Source: Cryptococcus deneoformans JEC21 (taxonomy: Eukaryota > Basidiomycota > Tremellomycetes > Tremellales > Cryptococcaceae). From it: a stretch of 64,000 bases of DNA. How positions within the stretch are numbered: position 1 is the first letter of the stretch; the number at the start of each line of letters is the position of its first letter. Positions 10,483 to 21,455 of the stretch are shown here, one piece after another. Where the stretch lies: the NCBI RefSeq assembly GCF_000091045.1, contig NC_006686.1, forward strand, positions 1,610,001-1,674,000. The letters are read 5' to 3'. The notes beneath the pieces are model-generated. The model made no database searches, was not told where the DNA came from, and saw nothing but the letters and a program-made list of their open reading frames with translations. The position numbers and the translations under genes are program-made.

Positions 10483-10929
10483 CAGCCAAGTTATGGCGAT
10501 TGCTGTTTGTTGTTTGGTTCGAGGGGCCATAAAACTCGGGGGCACGTCACCGCCAGGGAGAGGATTTGGAGGACGGTGACGGTTGGATGAGTGTGACTGA
10601 GGAGGTACAGTTGAAGAGGCGGGTCTCCAGGGTGTTTAGGGACAGGGGATGGAAAGAGGAGTCGTCGGGATTGGTGCGTTTTAGCGGAATAAAGGCAGTT
10701 AAAGCAGTTTATAGTGCAGTAGAAGGTCCAGGAAGCCGTGGCATGAGACGATACGTATAACAGAAGAAGAAACATAAGAAAGGTCTGGAAACTGGAAGGT
10801 TATTCAATCTCGAATGACGATGACGAGTGAAACGGCGGCGGCGGCGATATCCGCCATGCATATGGCGGCAACGAACGAATAAATAAGTAATCCATGTCTT
10901 CAGGCACGACTTCAAGCATGGCCACCATT
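10483..10929 (+). mobile_element. Non-autonomous DNA transposon copy (MITE-like), ~450 bp
   Basis: Begins near GGCAGCCAAGTTATGGCGATTGCTG and ends CATGGCCACCAT at 10918-10929. Both boundaries, and inner words such as ACGTCACCGCCAGGGA and TTGGAGGA, recur in the same order at 26187-26703. The two ends form a weak inverted repeat: ATGGCGATTGCTG against ATGGTGGCCATGG on the other strand. It contains no transposase frame. A smaller palindrome, CCGCCATGCATATGGCGG, lies at 10850-10867. It lies downstream of RPL22. Confidence 0.65.
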
Positions 10930-11258
10930 TTTTTGGCGACGTTTTTCATGTCCATGGTTCAATGCATGCACGCCTGAAAAGGTTATAGGCATGTAGAGCC
11001 AATTCTCGTCTACGTAACGCTGGCGGTTGAATGGGGGGTGTGGGGGTAATGGATGAGAACGAAGGCAAAAAGTGAGGAAATTTTCAAGGTGAGGCGGGGA
11101 ATATTAATATATAGAGATGATAGTAAATTTGAAATGAGCATATCACCCTTTTTTCGTTTTTTCTGTCTCCTGCTAACACGCGTTCTACTATGTCGAGTAT
11201 CTTTTTGCAATGCACCATTTACATGCATGCTCCGGCAACTGTCCTTGAAGCTACGCAC
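10930..11258. other. 3' flank of RPL22, no gene seen
   Basis: About 330 bases between the transposon copy and the RPL22 stop codon. It should contain the 3' untranslated region and termination signals of RPL22, but no specific motif stands out. Confidence 0.5.
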
Positions 11259-11873
11259 TTAAGCGAGTTCATCCTCCTCAGCTTCATCCTGATCAACCTT
11301 AAAGTACTTGAGGGAGTAGGTGTCCTTGGAAGTGGCAACGACACTATAGATAAGTTAGTATATGATAACAGCGATGTTACACATGACTAACCGCAGGAAG
11401 TTCTCAAAAGAGTTCTTCTTCAAATGCTTTTTGGTAAGGTACTTCAGGTACCTCTTGGAAAAAGGGATCTGGGAAGTGAGGACGATCTTGGCACCTGTGC
11501 AATGACCATCAGAACACTATTCAACTAATGAATTTTGGGGGCACTCACCCTCTTTCTGGACGGCGACAACGTCGCCGAGCTGTCCAGGCTTGCCATCAAC
11601 CTTAATGCGGTCGTGGAGGAACTTCTCAAATGCGGCGAGGTCGAAGACAGAGTCGTTTACAGGAACGGAGCAGTCGACGTAGAACTTGTGGAGAGGCTTG
11701 CCAGCGGCGGCGTTCTTAGTGGCGGAGGGGGCTTTCGGCTGTTTGAAAACAAGTCATATTAGCGGAAATGGGGGAGATTAGAGCAAGATCCAATCAACCC
11801 AATATTACAAACGGTTGCAATCAGGATTACATGGAATAAGAGAAGAGAAAGAAAAAGAAAAAAAACGCACCAT
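11259..11873 (-). CDS. RPL22: 60S ribosomal protein L22 (eL22)
   Basis: Structural protein of the large cytosolic ribosomal subunit. Four exons: 11873-11871 (the ATG alone, followed by donor GTGCGT), 11738-11549, 11494-11392 and 11343-11259. The protein runs [20 protein letters not shown], then [20 protein letters not shown], then ITS-equivalent [20 protein letters not shown] and [16 protein letters not shown], ending in an acidic tail EAEEDELA. These are the conserved eL22 blocks and the length (~126 residues) is normal. A one-codon first exon is common in fungal ribosomal genes. RPL22 is a known gene of the Cryptococcus MAT locus, and here it is the left-most of the MAT-type genes. The 27-bp element lies 256 bp upstream of its start. 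Confidence 0.95.
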
Positions 11874-12128
11874 TGTGTCTACAGATGTTCCTGCAAAACG
11901 GTGCTTTGAACGATAGGTTTTGATTGAAGAGAAGAGATGTCAAGAACACGAGCTGAGTTTTTGCCGGCCAGCAATCAACGGGCGGAATTTAGCCTTCAGG
12001 TGAATAAGACCGAATGTGGCAGAGACAAAGACGGACATGACCGTATCGGCGATTCCAGCAGAGGAGTAAATAATATAAATAAGTCAGCATCGCACTCGTT
12101 ACTTACCACCATCATCACTCATCATTGA

Positions 12129-12155
12129 TGTCCGTCGAGGGGCTTGTGTCGAGCC
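12129..12155 (+). repeat. 27-bp dispersed element, copy 2 (upstream of RPL22)
   Basis: Identical to 4655-4681. It lies 256 bp upstream of the RPL22 start codon, on the opposite strand to the gene. A second GTCGAGCC follows at 12166-12173. Confidence 0.85.
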
Positions 12156-12759
12156 AAGAAGTCGAGCCTACTATAGTTTGCCTATAGTCCACCGTCCATT
12201 CGGCGATGGTTCGGCAAGCGATCACAGATAATCGACGACTTTCAGAAGGTCTTTCGCAGCAAGCCTGTTGGCGTGAGCACGTACGTATGTATAATACATT
12301 GGACTCGACTCAAGGTAGCTTTTACCTCTGATGGCAGTCAGATAATTACATTTGTCCGTGTACGCTCTCGCTACATACAAACACCCCTTCTTGATCATCT
12401 TCCTCAGCTCGGCCGATCAAGTCATCACTCAAACATTCAACAGCTCTACTCCGCCAATATAGCCAATGCCACGTCTTCTCGCGTCCTCATATTTTGGTCC
12501 GCACTTTCCCCAACCACTTTTAAGAACTGGAGATAGAGCCTTCATTCTCTTACTGAATGTCTCTAAACAAACTGTTATTGGCACCCCTAAAAGAAACATA
12601 GAATATTGGATGGTTTACAGAACAGAACAAACGGACATAAGAAATGCAATACGTTCCACAACTGTGAGCTTGTGCTCATACAGTGGGCGGTCGAAGGTTA
12701 TGCCGTCATGTCAAAAACAAATCATCACTATGTAAACAAATCCAAGCTCAACAATATCG
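12156..12759. other. No intact gene seen
   Basis: About 600 bases between the RPL22 promoter and the MFS relic. Parts may be upstream remnants of the same dead transporter, but no frame is recognisable. Confidence 0.4.
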
Positions 12760-12859
12760 AGCTTGCGAACTCTTGTCCGACCATATCTTGTACGGGCGAA
12801 GCTGACTTGTTTTGGGGCTATTTTCTTGGTGCTGGCGGACGTCACATTAATCTCATCCC

Positions 12860-13271
12860 CACATGCTACTTCATCCGCGATATCTCCTCTCTCTGCATCT
12901 GGCTCCCTGCAAGAAGCTTCGGCATATTCGTCTCTTACGCAATTGTGCAAGGGATGACAAGAGGGACAATTTGGAGTGCTGCAACACCTATGTAGCGGAG
13001 GTGTTAAGGTAAGCGTGAAAGATTTGGCCAGTGCTCTCAGCATATTCTGGTAAAGTCTTGTGGTACCTCCTCAGTGGGTCAGCCGATAGCCATGGCTATA
13101 GTTGACTATTTCACGAACCATTACGGAAGAACAGGAGCGGATGCCTATCTTATCTCGATTGGTTTCTGTGGTGGATTAGGCATTTTATGTGCTTGTTTGT
13201 TGTATGGGGCAAAAGTATGGTTACAAGGGGGCTGGAAGGTCTTCCGGACTTCAAAAGAGGAAGGCAACTGA
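12860..13271 (+). pseudogene. C-terminal relic of a monocarboxylate-type MFS transporter
   Basis: Two blocks in different frames match the end of MCT-like major facilitator proteins. The first is SSLCIWLPARSFGIFVSYAI then TRGTIWSAATPM. Shifted pieces such as DLASALSIFW and SLVVPP follow. The second is GQPIAMAIVDYFTNHYGRTG followed by a hydrophobic helix (ADAYLISIGFCGGLGILCAC) and a basic tail ending at 13271. Between 12985 and 13090 the frame is broken by stops and at least two shifts. Everything upstream of roughly the ninth membrane segment is missing. It sits between RPL22 and SPO14, with its 3' end 180 bp from the SPO14 stop. No intact paralogue is visible in the window. Confidence 0.6.
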
Positions 13272-13450
13272 TTGTGCATCTTAAGCACTGATAATCTTCA
13301 ATTGTCTAAGAAGTAAACTATCATATCATAATGCATACTATAAAGAGTTTTTCACAGGCATTGTTGAATGGAACATAAGATATATATAATAATTTGAGGA
13401 AGATGAGATGGATACAAGGGGTATTATAGCGTATTGTCGTATCATCATTA

Positions 13451-16400
13451 TTAATCGTAAATGGGAAGAGGCAAGATCTTGTCAGACTGAAAGAGCACAG
13501 CGTTAGTCATTGGAAGAGCATATGAGCGACTAGACCTACGTTGAAAAGAAAATTGTTCGCAAGGTCTTCTGCTTCCAAGAACCTTGTAGGATAAATCACT
13601 ACTTCACATTAGCCCAGGCATTCCGTACAAGTATGGCAACTCACCTAGATGCCCTCGCACTTCATTTAACAGCTTCTCCATCTCATCTCTTTCCCATTCA
13701 GCCCAAGCCTCTTCGGGCTGACTAGGCTTCTTTTCCCTTTCTGCTTCCCTCTTCGATTCCTCACCCTTAGTGGAGCTCCTGCTCACAGCTCCCAAGCCGA
13801 GGCGATCTTTGGGCCTCCCATTCACGACATCTGACCCAATCGTCTCGCTTCTGTTGCTTCCCTTATCCCTTAACATTGTGCCTATTTGACCACCGCCAGA
13901 CCCACCACCGCCTGCACCGTGCGTACCAGGACCATCGTGAGTTACTTTAACGGGTTCGTCACTGCCTCCTTGGGCAACATTTTCAGGCTCCTTGTTGAAC
14001 TTTTCTGCGTGATTAGCGAAAGCTTTATACTGAGCCCAAGAAGTGACGAAATCGTCAGGCTAAAACAGGGTCAATGAACCACTCAATGAAGGCCACAAAC
14101 GACTTACAACACATCTGAAAACCTTCCGGAAGATTTCAGTCTGTAGATAATCAGTGTTCATGGACGACTTCCACTTTACCGTCACTCACGTTATGAACAG
14201 CAGTGGCCACCCACACATTTTTCCAAAATCTTCCATCCAATGGATCGTGGAAACGGTTGGGGTTGATATCTGGCGTAGGGCTTGGCATGCTCCACGGAGA
14301 CACCTGTACGCTGGCGTTCAAATGCTTCCTCAAGATTTTTCGCGCCTGAAGAGTCGTCTGGCCCTCCTTCGTCCCTCTGCCCTCATCTTCCGCTTCACGC
14401 TCGGTCCCTGGCATAGGCGAATCGTCATTTGAGTCGTAGGTGTTGGCGGGACTTCCAAAGAGTTCCTTGTCGGAAGATCCGATTTGCAATCGAGGAATGC
14501 CAGATTTCTGTGCTATCGAGTCCTCATCCAAAAGCGTGGCATGCTCCTTGGTCTTCCTAGGAACCTCTGCTGCACTAGATTCCTCTCCTTCTTCCTTGCT
14601 CTTGGTCTGACCAACATCCTGCCCGCCTTGTTGGTCGTGCTCTTCTTGGAGGTCAAATAGAGGCTTGCCGTTCGCGTGTTGTGCACTTGGTCGACGCTGA
14701 GAAATGGTTTTTTCTTCGAGGGTAGGCACCATGGAAGAAGCAAAGCCTGTGGACGTCTTGCCCTCAGGCTGATAGTCTTTTCGCTCGGACGGGTCACCCA
14801 CATCGAACTGGTCATGGGCAGCAGTTTGACCAGATGCAACGACAGCAACAGGATGAATGACCTTATCCGCTGTCTTCTTAATACTCGAAATAGCGTTTTC
14901 AGATATGCCCTTGGTTACTAGACCAGACGTCATCTTCAGAACCGTTGAAAATAAGATGGCGACATACCACTTGCCAAACCCGTGGAAAAAGTGTCCATGA
15001 GGCGTTCCTTCGCGGCACGTTTTTTGACCTGCGTAATGCCATCGCCACCTTCGTTTTCGCTCTGCTGCTCGTCATCGGGGTCCCAAATCTCCATCTCATC
15101 AACCTCGACAACAGGCTCTCGAGACATGAGATGTTCTTCGTCAAGAGCGTCAACATCGACACCAACATGTTCACGCATGAGGCGAACACGAAGGGTGTGG
15201 GCAAAGCGGCCAACTTTATATGGACGGCCTGCCATGATTCTTCCCACAATTTAGCGTACGCCTAACTCAAGATTTTTCTTTGAACACTAACCCATCAATC
15301 ATGTCAGTGTCACGGATCACAGCCAAAAGCTCAGAGTCACGATCACCACGCTGACTACGCTCGTTGATGTTGGCGGAACCACAAAGCACAAGGCCTGAAA
15401 TTTGTCAGCAACCACCATAGGGTCACTCCCATGGATGACTCACGATCATCTACAATCATGGTCTTGCCATGAATGTAAACCTGCTCGCTAGTCAGGACAC
15501 CTGTTCTGAATTTTGACCATCCTCTTAAAGAAAAAAACGTGATGTAGTCATCCGGCTAAAGTCGTTATCAGCTCACATCGATGAGAGACAAAGATGTATG
15601 CTCACGTCAATTCCCTCATTCCTTAACCTTGAGAAAATTGAACTTGTTCCTCTGGAAATCGTCCTGTTTTGACATTCCAAGATCAGCCTCACTGAGCTCG
15701 CCTCGTTTGAGTCGAGGGGGTACGTGTATCCCGGCAAAAGTGGAATGACAATACAAGCTCGCCAATCTTGACCTTCTTTGTGTGCGCGGATGATACGATT
15801 GACGAGAGAATTACCAATACCGTTCTCGATAGCGACACCATCAACAATAGTTGAAGTGATGAAGAATTGATTCTCGATATAGACAAAGTGTTCAGAAGTT
15901 TCTATGGCTATTGATTTTCAATATTCGACTTTAATGATCGCTAGAGCGCGCACTCACACTTGCAGTAAGCATTCTGAATTGAATGTTCAATCTTCGTCGA
16001 AGTGCCCATAGACCACGGTCCTACCGACCGACAGATCTGCACTTCACACGTTCCCTGGAGTTTTAAATCCTGAAGTTCCGGCTCAGTAAAGTCTGCAGCA
16101 GGAAGAAGAAAAGGCATGCGACGCTTATGATTTTTGGTTCTGATAAGGAGGTTCCAACGTTGCACAAAGTGGCGACAAAGGTCACGAGCAGGTTGACCAA
16201 CAATTTGGAGACCAACATCGTGCCTACCAATTATCAGAAAATGACAAGAAACCTTTGACTCCTCGATCAGACATACCAAGGCATACGGGGAACCTTCGTC
16301 CTGTCAAACATATCTTCAAACGGTTTGTCAAGATTCGTATATTCCATAACACGCTCATTGGCATAATCTTTGCCTCGCCACACTGGACCATTAGGACCGT

Positions 16401-19400
16401 CGGGCTCAGTGAATTCGTCATCAATTAGGACGTGTTGAGGAGTATCCCATCGGCCATAACACCTTGTCTGAGTCAACGTTGATGATGCGTCTAATTTAAA
16501 AGGGGCTCACAAGTCAAGACCACCCATAAACGCGATCGTCTCATCAATCACACAAAGTTTCTCGTGCTATTTTGTCAGCTCATCCCTTCTTGATTGCACT
16601 CACATGTGACCAGTAGAATGTCCCGGTTTGGAAATGCGAAGGCGATCTCTGAATCATGATGTTAGGGTGGAGATCCATAAGTGTTCGCTTAGTGTATTGA
16701 CTGTCAACCGGAGTGGTCTTGTCTGAGACTTCATTACTATGGTTTGCTTCAGTTTCTATTCCAGTAGTTCGTAGCCTGGAGATGTACTTACTAGATGATG
16801 ATGAAAACCTTGACTCCATCCTCCGCTTTGCGTTTCAACAAGTTGTCAAGCCTGTATCTCTCATCACCAGGCCGACGCAGGTAGAGCTCAGGAGAGATCC
16901 ACCAGTCGTGGATATAAATACGATCTTTGGCCATGTTTATCGCTCGACTGAGGTTCCAGAAGTAATCTCGCTACATCCATCAGTATTTGTCAGTTACTGG
17001 GTCAAGATCTTAAAAGATGAAGATGTTTACACCGTCGACAAGCCATTGCGCCGCGACGTTCACTCTCAAAGGCGCAAAGGAATCGAACCTGTTACGCTTG
17101 GTCCAGACACACTGAGACGCAATTCTTTCCATTGACACAATGAACTGATGCATTTGCCTCTGTTCCTTGGTTAGTCTTTCCGCGTAAGGCAAACAGAAAT
17201 AGAGAACCTACCGCATTCTTCGCAACCAGCTTCAGTTTTCTTTGGGAATTTACAATATAGAACGTGTGCTGACTCGCTTCGTGCTCCGTCTCATCATGCA
17301 TGTTGTGGGCTTTGGATCCTTGTCCCTCTCCACTTCTGACAATAATCTCTCGACTGAACGGGTTGTCGGTGTCAACGCGTTCAGGAATATTAATGTTGTT
17401 GTTGGTGTCACTGCCATTCTTGAGCTTAATATGTCTAACAGCGGCGTGTCCGGAAAGAATGTTGATGCCTTGACGATAGTACCGCTTGGGGCGGATGATA
17501 GTGAAATCGGAATCAAATAGGAAGACATCATAGAAGTCGGTCTGAACGTCCATCAGCTCCTCTATCCTTTAATAAGACGAGAAATGCTCACCGTCTCAGG
17601 CCCGTCGGTAGCCACGCAGTAAGTATCCCTGACAATAAACCACTTCGGCTCTTTACTCGCCTTCCAACTCTGAGGCGTCAAGCCAGGCTGGTTGGCTCTT
17701 CTTGACACGTTTGATCCAGGAATTTTGAGGAAGCCAGTTTTGCCTTGGAATCCTCCACGTGGAGCAAGAGCCAGGGTAAGGGCAGAAAGTTCGAAGAATC
17801 TACACAGGCGATTGGATTCAGGCCGGAAAATCTGCCCGATTGCGTCAGTGATTACTACAAATGACACTGTATACAACTCACGACAGCACGAATAAGTTCC
17901 ACAAGATACTGCTGCAAGGCATCCCTACTGGCTTGAGCATATTCTGCCTTGCCAATATGTTTGAGTTTCTCTTTGTCCTTTCCTCCAGAGGTTCTTTCAA
18001 ACTTGTTGAGATAAGGAATACTCATGCGAGGGAAGTCAGGGATTTCGACACGTCGAGCGGACCGAAGACCAGCGACCGAGGTACCAAAGTTTGCGGCTTT
18101 ATAGTGGGCATGGAGAGATAGGAAATCACGGAGCTCGCGAAAGATGACCTAGGGAAGATGTTATTGCCGTCTCGTATCGGGGGTCAAAATGGAACATACC
18201 CATTTAACAGCACCGTCGCCATACTCGCACTCCACCTTGAACATCTCCTTCCCTGTTGCTTCGTTGCCTTGTCTCAACCCTACACTATCACCGACCCTGA
18301 ACCTTAGATTGCCCAGGAGCACCGGTACAGCTTTTCTTCCGTCTTCATCTCTATCTATCCACGTCTTGAGGATCATAACTGGCAATTGACCAGCAAACAG
18401 CTCAATGGTAACAGGAACAGACGCTATAACTGTAGGAGCAAGAGCAGAGACTTTTCCAGGTGTTGGACCATTGGGATTACCGCCAAAAGAAGAACGAGAG
18501 GGCATAATGCGATGCCTGAGCATTGACCATCTTTTTTGAGCAGCCTCGGTCGGAGTCCCTGGTCCAGAATCTTCAGCCTCAGACTCACCCATCGTAACTT
18601 CATCCCCCCGGAAGCTGCTAAATCGTGAGCTAGCAGCCTTTTTTTTTTCCTTCCCCCCCGCACCGGACTGCTGCAAAGCACTTCTCCAAATACCATCTGG
18701 AGCGTCTCCACTGGAGGTCGAAAATGGAAAATCGTTGCTACCTTTAGAATTTCGAATCATACAATTAGAAATATGATTCGATGAAGGCGGGCGTGATGAC
18801 TGTGATGTTTCAGGAGGAAGCTCCGCCTCACCGTCAGGGGTGACGTTAAGAATGAGTCCGTGACGGATGCCATCAATGGTGGGCTCGCGACGTTCATGGT
18901 ACTGGGGTTGAAGTCAGCATAGAACCAACGGGAAAGGACAGCTCACATGAATATGAGTGATACGAGGCTCAAGATAAATCTCATTCATAGGTCCCGGCCT
19001 GTCTTCAGACTTCATAGCTGGAAGTTGGTCGGGAAATATTCCAACCTCGTTCAGAATTTGCTTTTGGACACTCGAAGACCTACTCATGCGCTGACTGTCG
19101 GATCGTTGTTCTCTAGGGCTTTTGGCAGAGTCATCTATCCGAATCACTCGGGCAGGGTTGGTAAGGTTCTTGGGTACTGGATTGGACGGGTAGGCACCGT
19201 GTTCTTCGACAGGGGATTCAGGGATGTGATCATCAAGACTGCCTGGGATGAACTTCTCATGTTGACCCGAACCTCTTCCTCCCGTTTCTTCTCGATCTCT
19301 TCCTTGCTGTGACATAGTACTTGAATCGTCCCGACCCTCAATATCAGTAGGCAAAGAGCTTGAGTACGATTCGTTACCGCTTTTAAACTGAAGATCTTCA

Positions 19401-19627
19401 TTATTATCGCCTTGCTCAGCTTCTCCCTCCAGCCATTTCTTTGTATTTTGTTCCAGTCCGGTGGTAGGAAGGTCTTTGTTAACGTTGATGCCAATGTTCA
19501 ACTGCCCATTCCTTATAGGGTGGTCAGGTTCTTCTTGGCTATGCTGCCTGTGTATCAGGTCGGACACGAGTGACGCAAAGCCCCCGTTATGTAGTGCCAC
19601 GCCGTTGACGTCTTCTTCCGCGGCCAT
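13451..19627 (-). CDS. SPO14: Phospholipase D1 (Spo14 family; PX-PH-PLD)
   Basis: Hydrolyses phosphatidylcholine to phosphatidic acid; in yeasts it acts in secretion and spore membrane formation. It is a long multi-exon gene. The start at 19627 (MAAEEDVNGVALHNGGFASL) is followed by ~350 disordered residues. A PX domain is encoded around 18420-17900 (PVMILKTWIDRDEDG; VIFRELRDFLSLHAHYKAA) and a PH domain around 17820-17250 (WFIVRDTYCVATDGPE; TDFYDVFLFDSDF). The catalytic half carries both HKD motifs: HEKLCVIDE near 16540-16566 and HGKTMIVDD near 15443-15472, followed by GSANINERSQRGDRDSE. The C-terminus spliced over two short introns reads TRFLEAEDLANNFLFN then SDKILPLPIYD, the conserved family ending, with the stop at 13451. 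An unusually long disordered insert sits between the second HKD motif and the end (about 14930-13620). It is a known MAT-locus gene in Cryptococcus. Confidence 0.93.
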
Positions 19628-19845
19628 GGCTTCAGTTCCAAGGGGCTAAAGAACCGCTAAGTTGAAAAAAAGAAAAAAAAAAAAGGCGGGATAAGCTGTT
19701 TGTTTATTGCTCTGAAAGGGGCCCGAACGAAATGATGAATCAAACGGCGGCCGGCGCAGATCTTTATTAGAAATGAATAAAATATGACGAACGAAAAACA
19801 TCGATCGTCGTTCTTTATGTCATTAATTATAATTATTATTACAAG

Positions 19846-20175
19846 TGATGACCCGCGAAAGACTTCGCGGTTTTTCGGGTAAATAACTCAATTGCACCAA
19901 GTTAATTTTGGGAATTCTGTTCAGCTGGGTTTTTGGAGGGTGGTTTTGTTAATGAGAATGGACGTGTTCGTTCATAAAATGTGTGGTACGTACAGTGGCT
20001 CATTTATACTCATTTGATCCTAGACCCATATTCCCTTTTCTGAGGGGTGAGTTAATTATTGAGCTGTCTGGCGTATTCACAAATTACACGGCGTCGGCAG
20101 GCTCAGTGACATGGAGACCATCGATCTTTCTTAAAACTGGGCTCTACAATTTAACCCATTGATGGAGGTTACCTT
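19846..20175 (+). repeat. Relic transposon family, copy B (with terminal hairpin)
   Basis: Starts TGATGACCCGCGAAAGACTT as copy A (8231). Here the first bases form a perfect small hairpin, CCGCGAA-AGAC-TTCGCGG (about 19854-19871). It shares TTAATTTTGGGAATT and TTAATGAGAATGGAC with copy C, and ends with a piece (20140-20172) related to 9130-9175. It contains no coding frame and lies directly upstream of SPO14. Confidence 0.65.
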
Positions 20176-20179
20176 CATC

Positions 20180-20614
20180 AAAACCAAACGCCATTGATTG
20201 ATGTCCCGAGTATATTTCGGCCTCTGGGACACGGATAATAGGAGAAGAAGGTGGGCAGATACCGAGTTGGGGAGAAAGAGGATCCGAAGAGTGCAAATCA
20301 GTCGAAGCCATGATGCTTTCGAATATGTTATACGTTTCTTAGGAGGATGAAAAGTATTTAAATGACAGCAAAAAGGAGGCGCGTTAGCACTATTAGAGGA
20401 AAAAACGCGTTTGTTGTTCGTTGCTTTTGTAATGTTGTAGTCTGGCGCACGCGACAATATCATCTGAACTAGTTACGTAAATAACAGGCATAAATAAGGG
20501 CCTCCAGGGATGAGCTGCAGGGTTCATGGTGTTATCTCTCAGCCGCTCTGTCAAAATTACCCAAAGTAGAAGGAGGGGGGTGTCCCAAAAGAAATAGGGG
20601 GGGTGTCCGAATAG
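20180..20614. other. Gene-free spacer between repeat copies
   Basis: Short ORFs on both strands without family resemblance. It is flanked by two copies of the same transposon relic and is probably repeat-derived. Confidence 0.45.
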
Positions 20615-20619
20615 TTCCC

Positions 20620-21030
20620 GAGTTTCGGATAAATAATTCAATTAGCGGCATGTTAATTTTGGGAATTACGTTAATAAGTTTTGGGTGTTTTGTTATTAAT
20701 GAGAATGGACATGTTTGTTCAAACAAGTGTGCGGTAGTAATAAAAAGATGCATTTTACATATGGAGGGCGGCTCATTTGGTTTTTGACTTCTTTATTAGC
20801 GATGGAGAAGAGTCATCGCTGTTCGAAGTCGGCGGGGTCGGACAGAAGGACGGTACCATGTTCCCTCCTCTTCTGGGGGATGCGGGTCATTGATGTCATG
20901 TGTTGTCAGGCGCATTCACTCACAAACTGCGTGCTCGTCAGTCGGCATGTTCAATAATTAATGACATAGAGTCCATCGACCTTCCTTAAATCTGGGCCGT
21001 ACAATTCAACGTATTGGCCGGCTTGAAGAG
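20620..21030 (+). repeat. Relic transposon family, copy C
   Basis: Shares TTAATTTTGGGAATT and ATTAATGAGAATGGACATGT with copy B, and CGGACAGAA..GTACCATGTTCCC (20841-20870) plus the segment 20990-21015 with copy A. The order of blocks is the same in all copies, which argues for one original element from which internal parts were lost. Confidence 0.65.
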
Positions 21031-21356
21031 AAAAAGACAATAATACATTTACTAATTGTGCTCCCAACTACTCATACGGGTGCTTCCTCCACTTCGACGG
21101 TGAAATGGTGGAGTAGAAACGGTCAAACTGTTTCACCAGGAACCATCGAAATCTGCCTGTTTAGGCAGCCCTCAGGGCCCATATTATACTCGCGTACCTT
21201 CTTGTCTGTCGTAACCAGTTGCCGAAAAAGTCGTTATTATAATTACGCCAGGAACGTCGTAACGAGTTTCTCCGAAAAACGGGATCAAATTTATAACCAT
21301 GGTAATATAACATCGTAACGGAACCCCTTGCCGAAAAGGGCCTTGTTTAATTTTAC

Positions 21357-21455
21357 GTTTTGGTCAGACGAAAACCCAAAATTCACGTTTTACGTAATTA
21401 CCAGAAGGCGTTTTGGGCGTGTTTATTTTGGTCGACTTCTGGGTTTGACCAAAAC
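21357..21455. repeat. Short inverted-repeat unit, 10-bp arms, 99 bp in total
   Basis: GTTTTGGTCA at 21357-21366 is mirrored by TGACCAAAAC at 21446-21455, with further imperfect pairing inside. It may be a tiny MITE or its remnant. No second copy with both arms was found in the window. Confidence 0.45.

Noticed and set aside
19846..19880. Helitron terminus suggested by the small hairpin
   Set aside because: No CTRR end follows the hairpin, and the same family carries a DDE transposase remnant in copy A.
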